Positions 9,157 through 18,119 are shown, counted from the stretch's first letter. The stretch: DNA of 64,000 bases from an uncultured Catenibacterium sp. (GCA_900540685.1 UQGS01000007.1:1-64000); one strand, 5' to 3'. Notes: generated by a model not told the origin, from the sequence alone. Made by a program: numbers and translations.

Positions 9157-10246
9157 ATTTAAATAATCGCAGTAAGTCCTGATATGTTACTGCAATCATG
9201 AGACCAAATACCATTGCAAGACCAAGTACCTGCAATGCATATTTCACTTTGACAGGTACTTCTTTGTGGATAATACCTTCAATAAGTGAAAGAATAGCCT
9301 GATATCCATCTAATCCTGGAATAGGTAATAGATTAAAGATACCAATATTGACTGATAACATGGCAACTAAATAAAGAAGTGTTGTCATAGAACCAGATTC
9401 AGTAACCTGTGAAGTCACTTTATAAATACCTACAGGTCCTGACATCTGCTTAATCGTAGATGCAAAATTCACTATAAGCTGTCCAAGTGCTGCAATGATT
9501 GCGGTAGACATATCACATAGTTCTCTAAAAGTATAGCTGAATGATTCAGTGACATTCATTCTTCGTGTCACCTGCTGAAAGCCGATGACATAGCGTCCCT
9601 GTGATTCATTATAAGGTGTAACTGCCTTGATCACGAGACTGTCTTTACCACGTCTTACAGTAATATCTAAAGTCGCATTCTTAGAGTTTATCTTTAATGC
9701 CTTCTTTGTCATATCATTATGCAAGTCTTCATAACTGGCAACCGCATAAGAGACACCAGTCTGCTTGCATTCAATATTAGTGATCACATCACCCTGTTTA
9801 AAGCCGTATTTTGTACCTGCTCCACTTTCTAGAAGAGGACCTATTTCACAGCGATTGACGCTGACCTGTCCACCCATTAGATTGGCTGATAACATAATAA
9901 CAAGGGCCAGCATGAAGTTCATAAAAACTCCGGCAAGCATAATAATAATCTTCTGGTATGTCTTCTTACCCTTTAAAGTACGTTCTACTGGGACATCTTT
10001 GAATTCTTCATTATCTTCCTGATCTGCTTCACCTGCCATAGAAACAAATCCACCTATGGGTAAAGCACGAATCTGGAATTCTGTTTCTTTTCCTTTTTTT
10101 CCAAAGATTTTAGGACCCATTCCAATACTAAAAGCACCACAATAGACCTTAAAGAACTTGGCCGCAATAAAATGACCGAGTTCATGTATCACAATAATTC
10201 CTGTAAGAATAAGCAGGAATACAAGTAAATTAATCAAAGTCTGCAT
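9155..10246 (-). CDS. rseP: Site-2 intramembrane metalloprotease RseP/RasP
   Basis: Zinc metalloprotease that cleaves transmembrane substrates such as anti-sigma factors. At 363 residues it has the HELGH zinc motif in the first membrane segment (about residues 20-25) and a PDZ domain with YGFKQGDVITNIE in the middle. A later membrane segment carries the third ligand motif NLLPIPGLDGYQ. At least four hydrophobic segments are visible. It starts 2 bases after dxr ends, matching the Bacillus order cdsA-dxr-rasP. Substrates cannot be inferred from this window. Confidence 0.95.
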   Translation of the reverse strand: MQTLINLLVFLLILTGIIVIHELGHFIAAKFFKVYCGAFSIGMGPKIFGKKGKETEFQIRALPIGGFVSMAGEADQEDNEEFKDVPVERTLKGKKTYQKIIIMLAGVFMNFMLALVIMLSANLMGGQVSVNRCEIGPLLESGAGTKYGFKQGDVITNIECKQTGVSYAVASYEDLHNDMTKKALKINSKNATLDITVRRGKDSLVIKAVTPYNESQGRYVIGFQQVTRRMNVTESFSYTFRELCDMSTAIIAALGQLIVNFASTIKQMSGPVGIYKVTSQVTESGSMTTLLYLVAMLSVNIGIFNLLPIPGLDGYQAILSLIEGIIHKEVPVKVKYALQVLGLAMVFGLMIAVTYQDLLRLFK

Positions 10247-10247
10247 C

Positions 10248-11396
10248 TTATAAACCTACTCTCTTTCTTACAAAAGCTCTTGCATCTGCATCTATCTTGA
10301 TTAATTCATCAAGAGAGGGATTTTCTACAACAGTATGAGCATCCATAGCCTCTTCAATTAGATCAACGATTTCTAAGAATTTGATCTTTCCATCACGAAA
10401 TAGCTGATTGGCTTCTTCATTGGCTCCATTAAAGACACATGGCATACTGCCACCCGTTTTTCCAGCACGATATGCAAGAGGTAAAGCTTTAAATCTTTCA
10501 GTATCAGGCTTATAGAAATGTAATGTTCCAATATCTGATAAAGAAAGTCTCTTACTATTGATTAAAGGCATTCTATGAGGATATGTGAGAGCATACTGAA
10601 TAGGCAGGCGCATATCTGGTGTGCCTAGCTGTCCAATAACAGCTGTATCAGTACATTCAATCATAGAATGAACCACACTTTCTGGATGAATTAAAACTTC
10701 AATATCATCATAATCTACATCAAATAACCATTTGGCTTCCATGACTTCCAAGCCCTTATTGACTAGAGTCGCACTATCAATAGTGATCTTTGCACCCATG
10801 CTCCAGTTAGGATGGTTTAAAGCCTGTTCAATAGTCGCATCCTTTAATTCATCAAGAGATTTATCGCGGAAACTTCCACCACTGCATGTTAAAAGGATCT
10901 TAGAAATCTCTCTTGGATATTCTCCATGCATTGACTGGAAAATAGCACTATGTTCACTATCGACTGGTAATAGCTGAATACCGTGCTCTTTTGCAAGAGG
11001 AATAATGATATGTCCTGCCACTACAAGAGTTTCTTTATTAGCAAGCGCAATATCCTTACCTGCTTTAATCGCTTCAATAGTAGGTAATAATCCCGCAAAT
11101 CCTACAATCGCATTCAAGACAATTTCAGTCTCTTCTAATGTGCTGATTTGAATAAGACCCTCCTGTCCTAGATAGAAATGTCTATCAGGATATTTAGCTG
11201 TTAAATAGTCATAGTCAGCCTGTTCTAATACACAAATATGTTGTACAGGTAACTGACTCATGATTTCTTCTAATTTCTTTATATTATGTCCAGCGGACAT
11301 TGCTACAATTTCAAATTCATCAGGATGACCAGTCACGACATCTATTGTCTGTGTACCAATAGAACCAGTGACACCAAGTACTGTAATTTTTTTCAT
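10248..11396 (-). CDS. dxr: 1-deoxy-D-xylulose-5-phosphate reductoisomerase
   Basis: Catalyses the NADPH-dependent conversion of DXP to MEP, the committed step of the non-mevalonate isoprenoid pathway. The 382-residue protein opens with the nucleotide-binding motif GVTGSIGTQTIDVV and has ANKETLVVAG, the metal-site segment LLPVDSEHSAIFQ, and NHPNWSMGAKITIDSATLVNKGLEVMEA in two stretches. Its product pathway feeds UppS, encoded two genes upstream in the same operon. Presence of dxr implies the organism uses the MEP route. Confidence 0.97.
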   Translation of the reverse strand: MKKITVLGVTGSIGTQTIDVVTGHPDEFEIVAMSAGHNIKKLEEIMSQLPVQHICVLEQADYDYLTAKYPDRHFYLGQEGLIQISTLEETEIVLNAIVGFAGLLPTIEAIKAGKDIALANKETLVVAGHIIIPLAKEHGIQLLPVDSEHSAIFQSMHGEYPREISKILLTCSGGSFRDKSLDELKDATIEQALNHPNWSMGAKITIDSATLVNKGLEVMEAKWLFDVDYDDIEVLIHPESVVHSMIECTDTAVIGQLGTPDMRLPIQYALTYPHRMPLINSKRLSLSDIGTLHFYKPDTERFKALPLAYRAGKTGGSMPCVFNGANEEANQLFRDGKIKFLEIVDLIEEAMDAHTVVENPSLDELIKIDADARAFVRKRVGL

Positions 11397-11410
11397 AGAT
11401 AACCTCCTTA

Positions 11411-12184
11411 TTAGAGTAATGTAAGTAAGAATCCTAAGATCATAGAATTAAAGATAATTGAATCAAAACGATCCAATACCCCACCATGACCAGGGAATAT
11501 CTGAGAATAATCTTTTACTTCAAAAGTTCTCTTAATAGAACTGAAAGTTAAATCACCAATCTGTCCAGTTGTGGCTAATACGAAGCTCATTAAGGCAAGA
11601 TGAGGAAGTGCATAAGGAATACCTACAAAATAAGCATAGGCTAAACCTAATAAGCCACCACATACAATCCCACCAATAGAGCCTTCAATAGTCTTCTTAG
11701 GTGAAAGACGAGGATTGAGCTTATGTTTACCAATAGCACGTCCGATAAAATACGCAAATGTGTCAGCACCTAGAGTTGCAAGCGCCAAGAAAATAACATA
11801 TCTGATATCAAGTGCTGTTCTAAAATAATAAACAGCATGAAGACCAAGCGCAACTAAAGTAGCGCCTGTAAAATAATACGAAATTCTTAAGAAAGGCATA
11901 CCCGCATCAAAGATTCCACATGTTAATAAAACTACCATGTAGATTACAATAAACATATTAGAAACAAGTAAACCTTCTGAAAAGAATAATGAACCTAGAA
12001 TAAAAGCACCTAATACAAAATATAAGTAGAAATGTGGCTTAGGTTCTTTTGTGATAGAAAGTAATTCATATGTAGCCATTACACCAATAAAAGCCATCAG
12101 GATCTTAAAGGGAATACCACTCACAATAACACATGGCAAAAATAGAGCCACTAAGACAATCGCTGTTATGATTCTTTGTTTCAT
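11411..12184 (-). CDS. cdsA: Phosphatidate cytidylyltransferase
   Basis: Makes CDP-diacylglycerol from phosphatidate and CTP for phospholipid synthesis. At 257 residues it is almost entirely hydrophobic with about eight membrane segments. The C-terminal signature is seen as ATTGQIGDLTFSSIKRTFEVKDYSQIFPGHGGVLDRFDS (in two parts), including SSIKR and the GHGGxLDRxDS box. ATG overlaps the uppS stop in an ATGA arrangement, indicating translational coupling. Confidence 0.96.
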   Translation of the reverse strand: MKQRIITAIVLVALFLPCVIVSGIPFKILMAFIGVMATYELLSITKEPKPHFYLYFVLGAFILGSLFFSEGLLVSNMFIVIYMVVLLTCGIFDAGMPFLRISYYFTGATLVALGLHAVYYFRTALDIRYVIFLALATLGADTFAYFIGRAIGKHKLNPRLSPKKTIEGSIGGIVCGGLLGLAYAYFVGIPYALPHLALMSFVLATTGQIGDLTFSSIKRTFEVKDYSQIFPGHGGVLDRFDSIIFNSMILGFLLTLL

Positions 12185-12924
12185 TTCTTCACTCCCCCAT
12201 AACGACGATCTCTATTCTGATATTTCCAGATACATTCATGTAGTTTTTCAGCATCAAAATCAGGCCAGTAAGCTTCGTCAAAAATAAATTCTGCATAGCT
12301 TAACTGCCATAATAAGAAGTTGGATAAACGACATTCACCGCTTGAACGAATCATTAAATCAACAGGTGGTAATTCTTTTGTCATTAAATGTGATTCAAAA
12401 TAATTTTCTGTAATATCATCTAAACTGATCTTACCTTCTTTATATTCTTCACAAATAGCTTTAGTCGCTTCAACAATTTCATCACGACCACCATAGATAA
12501 ATGCAAAGACAAGCTTTAATCCAGTATTATCTTTTGTCTTTGTGATTGCATCATTAATGATATCCTGTGTTTCCTGTGGAGCAAGTTCTAGATGACCAAT
12601 TGTCATAATGCGGACATTATTATCCATTAATTCCTGAAAATATAAAGAGAAGAACTCTTTAGGTAACTTAAAGATATATTCTACTTCACTCTGTTCTCTT
12701 TTAAAGTTTTCAGTAGAGAATGCATACACTGTCATTGCCTTAACACCTAAGTTATTGGCTTCTAAAGCAAGATTTCTTATTGTCTTAGTTCCTTCATGAT
12801 GACCATAAGTTCTAGGCATCTTTCTTTTTTTTGCCCATCTCCCATTTCCATCCATGATAAATGCGATATGTGCTGGGATGCGGTCCATATCCAATGTATA
12901 ATTTTCTTTTCTTTTAAAAAGCAT
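12181..12924 (-). CDS. uppS: Isoprenyl transferase (undecaprenyl diphosphate synthase)
   Basis: cis-Prenyltransferase that builds the C55 lipid carrier for peptidoglycan. The signature IAFIMDGNGRWAKKR (catalytic Asp25 and Asn27 by this start) and RSSGECRLSNFLLWQLSYAEF are present. An earlier in-frame Met at 12963 exists, but it overlaps the promoter. The ATG at 12924 follows GAGGTGATTAGT at proper spacing, giving 247 residues. It is the first gene of the operon to polC. Confidence 0.96.
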   Translation of the reverse strand: MLFKRKENYTLDMDRIPAHIAFIMDGNGRWAKKRKMPRTYGHHEGTKTIRNLALEANNLGVKAMTVYAFSTENFKREQSEVEYIFKLPKEFFSLYFQELMDNNVRIMTIGHLELAPQETQDIINDAITKTKDNTGLKLVFAFIYGGRDEIVEATKAICEEYKEGKISLDDITENYFESHLMTKELPPVDLMIRSSGECRLSNFLLWQLSYAEFIFDEAYWPDFDAEKLHECIWKYQNRDRRYGGVKK

Positions 12925-12945
12925 ACTAATCACCTCATAAACCGT

Positions 12946-12973
12946 ATTATAGCATAGTGTCATTGATTTTCAA
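12946..12973 (-). promoter_or_regulatory. Promoter of the uppS-cdsA-dxr-rseP-polC operon
   Basis: TTGAAA (12968-12973), a 16-base spacer, TATAAT (12946-12951) on the minus strand. It sits directly after the frr terminator and 22 bases before the uppS start. Confidence 0.8.
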
Positions 12974-12979
12974 ACAGAC

Positions 12980-13006
12980 AAAAAAAGGAGGACATGATAA
13001 TCCTCC
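12980..13006 (-). terminator. Terminator of pyrH-frr
   Basis: GGAGGA/TCCTCC stem with an 8-base loop (12987-13006), followed on the minus strand by seven T residues. It lies 11 bases after the frr stop. Confidence 0.85.
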
Positions 13007-13016
13007 ATAAACGACA

Positions 13017-13562
13017 TTAAACTGTCATTAAATCCTTTTCTTTATCCTTAGCAATCTGGTCAATCTTCTTAACAAATTCATTTGTTAAATCCTGAACATC
13101 TTCCTTACCTGCTTTTACTTCATCTTCAGTTTCGCCAGTCTTTTCAACATCAGCATTCGCACTTCTTCTGATATTTCTTAAAGCAACCTTAGCTTCTTCA
13201 GCAAGCTTGCTTACCTGCTTAACCATTTCTCTTCTTCTTTCTTCAGTTAGAGGTGGAATCACAATACGGATTACTGTTCCGTCATTCTGTGGAGTTAATC
13301 CTAAATCAGCCTGATAAATACCATGTTCGATATCTTTCATAGAATTCTTATCATAAGGCTTGATTACTAACTGACGACCTTCTACAACTGAAATACCAGC
13401 TACCTGATTTAAAGGAGTTGGTGAACCATAATATTCAACCATAACTCTATCAAGCATGCTTGGGTTAGCACGTCCAGTTCTAATATTAACTAATTCATTA
13501 GAGAAAGCTTCTACAGATTTCTCCATCTTTTCTTTTGCTTCTTCAAGTACTAATTCTACCAT
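13017..13562 (-). CDS. frr: Ribosome recycling factor
   Basis: RRF splits the post-termination ribosome together with EF-G. The 181-residue protein is close to the family's 185. Conserved segments are FSNELVNIRTGRANPSMLDRV, the hinge LVIKPYDKNSMKDIE and the C-terminal helix RNIRRSANADV. It starts 2 bases after pyrH stops, so pyrH-frr form a two-gene unit ending at a strong terminator. The family assignment is unambiguous. Confidence 0.97.
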   Translation of the reverse strand: MVELVLEEAKEKMEKSVEAFSNELVNIRTGRANPSMLDRVMVEYYGSPTPLNQVAGISVVEGRQLVIKPYDKNSMKDIEHGIYQADLGLTPQNDGTVIRIVIPPLTEERRREMVKQVSKLAEEAKVALRNIRRSANADVEKTGETEDEVKAGKEDVQDLTNEFVKKIDQIAKDKEKDLMTV

Positions 13563-13564
13563 TA

Positions 13565-14281
13565 TTATTCTCCCTTTGAAATAATTGTGCCAGCCACTTC
13601 CTGTTTACATGCAAGCGCAATATTTCCTTCTTTCTGCATATTAAATACACTTAAATCAATGTTGTTGTCTTTACATAAAGTAATAGCTGTCTGATCCATG
13701 ATCTTTAAATCTTTATTTAAAACATCTAAGTAAGTTAACTTATCAAACTTAACAGCATTTGGATCTAACTTAGGGTCAGCTGAATAAACACCATCTACTC
13801 CATTCTTAGCCATTAAGATAACATCTGCATGAATTTCAGCAGCTCTTAATGCAGCAGTTGTATCAGTTGTGAAATATGGGCTACCAGTTCCAGCTGAGAA
13901 AATAACAATACGACCTTTTTCAAGATGACGTACAGCTCTTCTTCTGATATATGGTTCAGCCACTTCTTTCATATCAATTGCAGTCATAACACGTGTTTCA
14001 AGACCAATTGATTCTAGGGCATTCTGTAATGCAAGACCGTTCATAACAGTTGCAAGCATACCCATGTAATCAGCACTTGCTCTTTCCATACCCATATCGG
14101 CACCAGTCTTACCTCTCCAGATATTACCGCCACCACAAACAATCGCAATTTGAACACCAAGGTCTTTTGCATCCTTGATTTGCTGTGCAATGTCTTTAAC
14201 TACAATAGGATTAATACCAAAGCCCTGATCACCAGCCAAAGCTTCACCACTTATTTTTAATAAAACTCTTTTATAATTCAT
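13565..14281 (-). CDS. pyrH: Uridylate kinase (UMP kinase)
   Basis: Hexameric UMP kinase of the amino-acid-kinase fold, making UDP for pyrimidine and cell-wall precursor pools. At 238 residues it shows RVLLKISGEALAG at the N-terminus, VCGGGNIWRG, and TDTTAALRAAEI with the downstream VDGVYSADPK loop. It has its own consensus promoter at 14313-14341 and an AAGGAGAT site. In many Bacillota rpsB-tsf-pyrH-frr are contiguous; here a purine permease and an IS-like element separate tsf from pyrH. Confidence 0.97.
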   Translation of the reverse strand: MNYKRVLLKISGEALAGDQGFGINPIVVKDIAQQIKDAKDLGVQIAIVCGGGNIWRGKTGADMGMERASADYMGMLATVMNGLALQNALESIGLETRVMTAIDMKEVAEPYIRRRAVRHLEKGRIVIFSAGTGSPYFTTDTTAALRAAEIHADVILMAKNGVDGVYSADPKLDPNAVKFDKLTYLDVLNKDLKIMDQTAITLCKDNNIDLSVFNMQKEGNIALACKQEVAGTIISKGE

Positions 14282-14312
14282 ATGGATCTCCTTCTGTAAA
14301 ATCTACAAATTA

Positions 14313-14341
14313 ATTATAAATAGAATTAAGTTTATAGTCAA
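14313..14341 (-). promoter_or_regulatory. Promoter of pyrH-frr
   Basis: TTGACT (14336-14341), 17-base spacer, TATAAT (14313-14318) on the minus strand, 32 bases before the pyrH start codon. Confidence 0.82.
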
Positions 14342-14374
14342 CAGTGAACTGATGAGACAAAAAATACACTTTAA

Positions 14375-14405
14375 GAAAAAACTTCCTGATCAAAAGACCA
14401 GGAAG
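14375..14405 (-). terminator. Terminator of the purine permease transcript
   Basis: CTTCCTGGTC, loop TTTT, GATCAGGAAG on the minus strand (one mismatch; 14382-14405), followed by TTTTTTCTT. It lies 320 bases after the permease stop because an IS-like insertion separates the two. Confidence 0.8.
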
Positions 14406-14417
14406 CCGTATCTGATT

Positions 14418-14705
14418 ACTCCCACGGGCAAGCCCGTGGGGTTCTTACTGTCAAGTTTAGCTTATAATCGTACATCATTTTCAGACTTTGGAATACAAGT
14501 ATAAATCTATTTAAGTAAGAACTTCTATTACCAAGCAGTCCGACGACCACATTAACGGTAAATTTCTATCTTGCGATATGGAAGTATAATCAATCTCCCT
14601 AATATTTATTTTATGCTTTTAGATTCCACTATTCAATACTTTGATTTTATAAATCTCAATTCTTTTAATTATGTAGCTTTCATCTCATAGGCAGGCCTAT
14701 GGTTT
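14418..14705 (-). mobile_element. Orphan IS200/IS605-like element without transposase (candidate omega-RNA remnant)
   Basis: This block has no coding capacity but has hairpins at both ends: CATAGGC/GCCTATG (14686-14701) and CCCACGGGC/GCCCGTGGG (14421-14440). The GC-rich hairpin next to AAGAACC resembles the right-end palindrome that also forms the 3' part of TnpB guide RNAs. The interior minus-strand segment (14500-14570) looks like structured RNA. It is inserted exactly between the permease stop and the permease terminator. I read it as a transposase-less derivative (PATE/MITE type) of an IS200/IS605 element. The family match is from memory; a plain structured 3' UTR is the alternative. Confidence 0.45.
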
Positions 14706-14724
14706 TCTCGCCACTAATTTATAA

Positions 14725-16056
14725 CTATGAATTACTATTTTTTGGTAAGATAAGATTTAATACAATTGCAGTAATAGTTGCAAGAACAACTGGAGATTTA
14801 CCAAAGATTGTTGTAACCCATGATGGGAAAGTAGCAAGTGCAGCATTTGCCTGAGTAACACCCATGCCAAGAGCTACAGCTAAACCAACAACTGTAGTAT
14901 TTCTGAAATCCATTGGATGTGATGCAATAAGCTTAATACCAGTCATCGCGATAGAAGCAAATACAGAAACAGTTGCACCACCTAGAACACAATAAGGAAT
15001 CGTAGTTAATAGTGATGAGAACTTTGGAATAAGACCAGCAACTAAGATAATTACAGCTGCAATTCCAAATACCTTCTTAGTAACAACCTTTGTAGAACCT
15101 ACGATACCAACATTCTGGCTATAAGTTGCAGTTGGTAAACCACCAAATAAAGCACAGAAGATATTAGTTAAACCATAAGCTACAATACCACCATTTAATT
15201 CTTCATCAGTAGGCATACGGTCCATACCACCTGTTGTAGTGGCAGAGAAGTCTCCGATGGCCTGGATAGAGTTAATAGCAAATAATACACCTATAGCGAC
15301 ACATGCAGCTGGATTGAACTTTACACCAAAATGCATAAATTGTGGTAAAGCGAACCAAGACGCATTTGCGACAGCTGAGAAATCTACCATACCAAAGCAT
15401 AAAGCAATGATGTAACCAACAATAATACCAATTAAGATAGAAGCAAGTTTGAAGATGCCTTTACCATAATGGTTTAAGAAAGTAACAACAGCTAATGTAA
15501 TAAATGCGATGAGCCAGTTCTGCCAAGACCCATAAGATTTAGAAGCCGCACCACCAGCCATATAGTTGATAGCTGTAGGATACAATGATAAACCAATTGA
15601 GAATACAACTGTACCCGTAATAAGTGGTGGGAAGAATTTTCTAATCTTCTTAACAAATATACCTACAATCAATGCAACAATACCACCAGCAATCTGTGCA
15701 CCTAAAATAGTCGCAATATCAAATTCACCAGCAATTGCCTGCATAGTAGGCAGATAAGCAAAACTAATACCCATAATAACAGGTAATCCAGACCCAATAG
15801 AAAGCTTCTTTCCTCTTAATAATGGGAATACCTGGAATAATGTGGAGATAGCAGACATAGTCAATGCAGCCTGAATCAGAATAACTGAATCACTTGCTGA
15901 AAGTCCAGCAACTCCTGAAATAATAATAGCAGGTGCAACACATCCGACAACCATTGCCACAACGTGCTGAAGTGCTAAAGGTAAAGCTTGTGATGTAGAA
16001 GGCTTTCCATCAAGTTTGAAAAGTTCTTCTGACATACTAGTTTGATCTTTACTCAT
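14725..16056 (-). CDS. pbuX: NCS2-family nucleobase permease, probably xanthine/purine
   Basis: A 443-residue proton-coupled nucleobase transporter with about 12-14 membrane segments. The family signature is visible as SQNVGIVGSTK near residue 315, where Gln-Asn-x-Gly fits the xanthine/uric-acid branch better than uracil permeases. The segment AIGDFSATTTGGMDR holds the conserved acidic substrate-site region. It is monocistronic with its own promoter and, past an inserted element, its own terminator. No purine riboswitch is recognisable in the short leader. Substrate (xanthine versus another purine or uracil) is inferred from motif only. Confidence 0.75.
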   Translation of the reverse strand: MSKDQTSMSEELFKLDGKPSTSQALPLALQHVVAMVVGCVAPAIIISGVAGLSASDSVILIQAALTMSAISTLFQVFPLLRGKKLSIGSGLPVIMGISFAYLPTMQAIAGEFDIATILGAQIAGGIVALIVGIFVKKIRKFFPPLITGTVVFSIGLSLYPTAINYMAGGAASKSYGSWQNWLIAFITLAVVTFLNHYGKGIFKLASILIGIIVGYIIALCFGMVDFSAVANASWFALPQFMHFGVKFNPAACVAIGVLFAINSIQAIGDFSATTTGGMDRMPTDEELNGGIVAYGLTNIFCALFGGLPTATYSQNVGIVGSTKVVTKKVFGIAAVIILVAGLIPKFSSLLTTIPYCVLGGATVSVFASIAMTGIKLIASHPMDFRNTTVVGLAVALGMGVTQANAALATFPSWVTTIFGKSPVVLATITAIVLNLILPKNSNS

Positions 16057-16093
16057 ATTTCCTCCTCGTTTGTATACAAAAAATACAATTCAG

Positions 16094-16122
16094 ATAATAA
16101 CACGTAATTCTGTATTGTGCAA
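16094..16122 (-). promoter_or_regulatory. Promoter of the purine permease
   Basis: TTGCAC (16117-16122), 17-base spacer, TATTAT (16094-16099) on the minus strand, about 38 bases ahead of the start codon. An AGGAGG site precedes the ATG. Confidence 0.7.
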
Positions 16123-16147
16123 TGTATTTATCATTATAAGAAAATAG

Positions 16148-16175
16148 TAAAAAAAGAAGTACTTATCGTACTTCT
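16148..16175 (-). terminator. Terminator of tsf
   Basis: AGAAGTAC/GTACTTCT stem with a 5-base loop (16155-16175), followed by seven T residues on the minus strand, 13 bases after the tsf stop. Confidence 0.85.
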
Positions 16176-16188
16176 TCTAAAAATCAAA

Positions 16189-17085
16189 TTATTTCTTAGC
16201 AGCAGCCATCTGAGCAGCTACTTCAGCAGCGAAGTCTTCTTCTTTATGTTCCATACCTTCGCCAACCATGAATCTAGCCATTTCAACTACTTTACCGTTA
16301 CCTAAGAACTGAGCAACTGTTAAATCAGGGTTCTTAACGAATTCCTGGTCAACTAAGCAGATACCCTTTAATTCTTTGTTTAAACGTCCAGCAATCATCT
16401 TTTCTACGATGTTTTCTGGTTTTGGTTTAGCTGACTTAGCATTTTCTTCTAAAGCCTGTTTCTTTAATACTTCAGTTTCCTTAGCGATATGTTCAGCAGG
16501 GATAGCTGATCTGTCGATGAACTGAGGAGCACTTGCAGCTACGTGCATAGCTACGTCTCTAGCCTTTTCTTCATCACTGTCAGCAATCTTAACTAAAGCA
16601 GTGATCTTACCACCCATATGAGAGTAAGCACCGAATACTTCGTTTTCAGCCTTAGTCATAACAACAAATCTTCTTAAAGATAATTTTTCACCAATCTTAC
16701 CTGATTTTTCAGCGATTGCAGTAGCAAGATCTTTACCATCTAATTCAATCTTTAAAGCTGCTTCAACATCAGCTGGGTTATTTTCAACGATTGTCTTTGC
16801 AACAGATTTTACTAATTCCTGGAATTCAGCGTTCTTAGCTACGAAGTCAGTTTCAGAGTTAACTTCTACTAAAGCTGCTTTATCACCATCAACTACAAAT
16901 GCAGATAAACCTTCAGCTGCGATTCTGTCAGCCTTCTTAGCTGCTTTTGCGATACCTTTTTCTCTTAACCAGTCAAAAGCTTCTTCGATGTTACCGTTAG
17001 TAGCATCTAAAGCTTTTTTACAGTCCATCATACCTGCACCAGTTTTTTCACGTAATTCTTTTACTAATTTTGCACTAATTGCCAT
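16189..17085 (-). CDS. tsf: Elongation factor Ts
   Basis: Nucleotide exchange factor for EF-Tu. The 298-residue protein has the UBA-like N-terminus AKLVKELREKTGAGMMDCKKAL, the GDP-displacing TDFVAKNAEFQ segment near residue 80 and the family C-terminal repeat. It lies downstream of rpsB, separated by a perfect hairpin that may limit its expression relative to S2. A strong AGGAGG-type site precedes the ATG. Confidence 0.97.
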   Translation of the reverse strand: MAISAKLVKELREKTGAGMMDCKKALDATNGNIEEAFDWLREKGIAKAAKKADRIAAEGLSAFVVDGDKAALVEVNSETDFVAKNAEFQELVKSVAKTIVENNPADVEAALKIELDGKDLATAIAEKSGKIGEKLSLRRFVVMTKAENEVFGAYSHMGGKITALVKIADSDEEKARDVAMHVAASAPQFIDRSAIPAEHIAKETEVLKKQALEENAKSAKPKPENIVEKMIAGRLNKELKGICLVDQEFVKNPDLTVAQFLGNGKVVEMARFMVGEGMEHKEEDFAAEVAAQMAAAKK

Positions 17086-17107
17086 TTGTTTTTCCTCCGT
17101 AAATTTT

Positions 17108-17142
17108 ATTAAAAAGGAGAAAGCATAATGCTTTCTCCTTTT
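17108..17142 (-). terminator. rpsB-tsf intergenic hairpin (attenuating terminator)
   Basis: A nearly perfect palindrome (AAAAGGAGAAAGCA with TGCTTTCTCCTTTT, 17112-17142), followed on the minus strand by TTAATAA. It starts directly after the rpsB stop. The lack of a promoter in the remaining gap suggests partial read-through into tsf. Confidence 0.65.
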
Positions 17143-17144
17143 GA

Positions 17145-17984
17145 TTATGCTTCAGTCTTGTCAGTTCTTGGAGCTTTATTTCTTCTTGGACCGTTCTTAT
17201 ATCTTGGTCCTCTGTTGTTTTTATTTTCTTCAACGCTTGCAACAGCATCGTTCATAGTTACTTCTTTTTCTTCTTCGTCTTTAACGAATGCTACAGTAGT
17301 AGGTTCACCCTTAGCTTCGCAGATAGCATCAGCCATAGCAGCAACGATTAACTTAACAGCTCTGATTGCATCATCGTTTGCAGGGATTACGTAATCTACT
17401 TCATCAGGATCACAGTTAGTATCAACGATACCGAATACTGGGATACCTAAGATCTTAGCTTCAGCAACAGCATTGTGTTCAACCTTTGGATCAACTACGA
17501 ATAAAGCGTTTGGTAACTTCTTCATTTCTTTGATACCACCAAGGTTTCTTTCTAACTTAGCTTTTTCCTTCATAAGAAGAACTGCTTCTTTCTTAGTGTA
17601 CTGTTCTAAGCTTCCGTCTTCTTCCATCTTTTCAAGTTCGATAAGTCTCTTGATTCTCTTCTGGATAGTCTTGAAGTTTGTTAAAGTTCCACCTAACCAT
17701 CTAGAGTTTACGAAATAAGAACCAGATCTTTCAGCTTCAGTCTGAACAGCTTCCTGAGCCTGTTTCTTAGTACCAACGAATAAAACCTTACCGCCCTTTT
17801 CAGCGATTTCTTTCATTGCCTGATAAGCTTCATCTAATTTGTCTGAAGACTTCTTTAAGTCAATGATATAGATTCCATTTCTTGATGTAAAGATGTATGG
17901 AGCCATTTTTGGGTTCCATCTCTTTGTCTGATGTCCGAAATGAACACCAACTTCTAATAATTTTTTCATTGAAATTACTGACAT
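17145..17984 (-). CDS. rpsB: 30S ribosomal protein S2
   Basis: Essential small-subunit protein. Family segments include MKKLLEVGVHFGHQTKRWNP, YIFTSRNGIYIIDL and the GIVDTNCDPDEVDYVIPAND region. The open frame extends 36 codons upstream, but that stretch overlaps the promoter/leader. The ATG at 17984 has AAGGAGG 9-10 bases upstream and gives the expected N-terminus, 279 residues. The C-terminal 40 residues are a lysine/arginine/asparagine-rich tail (NNRGPRYKNGPRRNKAPR), longer than in E. coli. Confidence 0.97.
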   Translation of the reverse strand: MSVISMKKLLEVGVHFGHQTKRWNPKMAPYIFTSRNGIYIIDLKKSSDKLDEAYQAMKEIAEKGGKVLFVGTKKQAQEAVQTEAERSGSYFVNSRWLGGTLTNFKTIQKRIKRLIELEKMEEDGSLEQYTKKEAVLLMKEKAKLERNLGGIKEMKKLPNALFVVDPKVEHNAVAEAKILGIPVFGIVDTNCDPDEVDYVIPANDDAIRAVKLIVAAMADAICEAKGEPTTVAFVKDEEEKEVTMNDAVASVEENKNNRGPRYKNGPRRNKAPRTDKTEA

Positions 17985-18119
17985 GTGTAATTTCCTCCTT
18001 TTTGTTTTTTCCTCCACTATTTCTAACATAGCCCACCTATAAGGCACTCGAACTATGAATCCATAGTGTGTGTATTTCAAACACCATGACATAGTAACAT
18101 AGAATTAAATAAAATTCAA
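17985..18119 (-). promoter_or_regulatory. rpsB promoter and about 100-base leader
   Basis: TTGAAT (18114-18119), 17-base spacer, TACTAT (18091-18096) give a start near 18084. The remaining leader has ACTATGGATTCATAGT (a small stem-loop) and a second possible pairing around GTGCCTTATAGG. A leader this long before S2 could be an autoregulatory binding site, but I do not recognise a named motif. Confidence 0.5.

Noticed and set aside
14421..14440. GC-rich hairpin as the terminator of the purine permease
   Set aside because: No T-tract follows on the minus strand, and a better terminator with six T residues lies at 14375-14405.
17985..18092. N-terminal 36-residue extension of rpsB
   Set aside because: It covers the promoter/leader, lacks family similarity, and the ATG at 17984 has a strong ribosome binding site.
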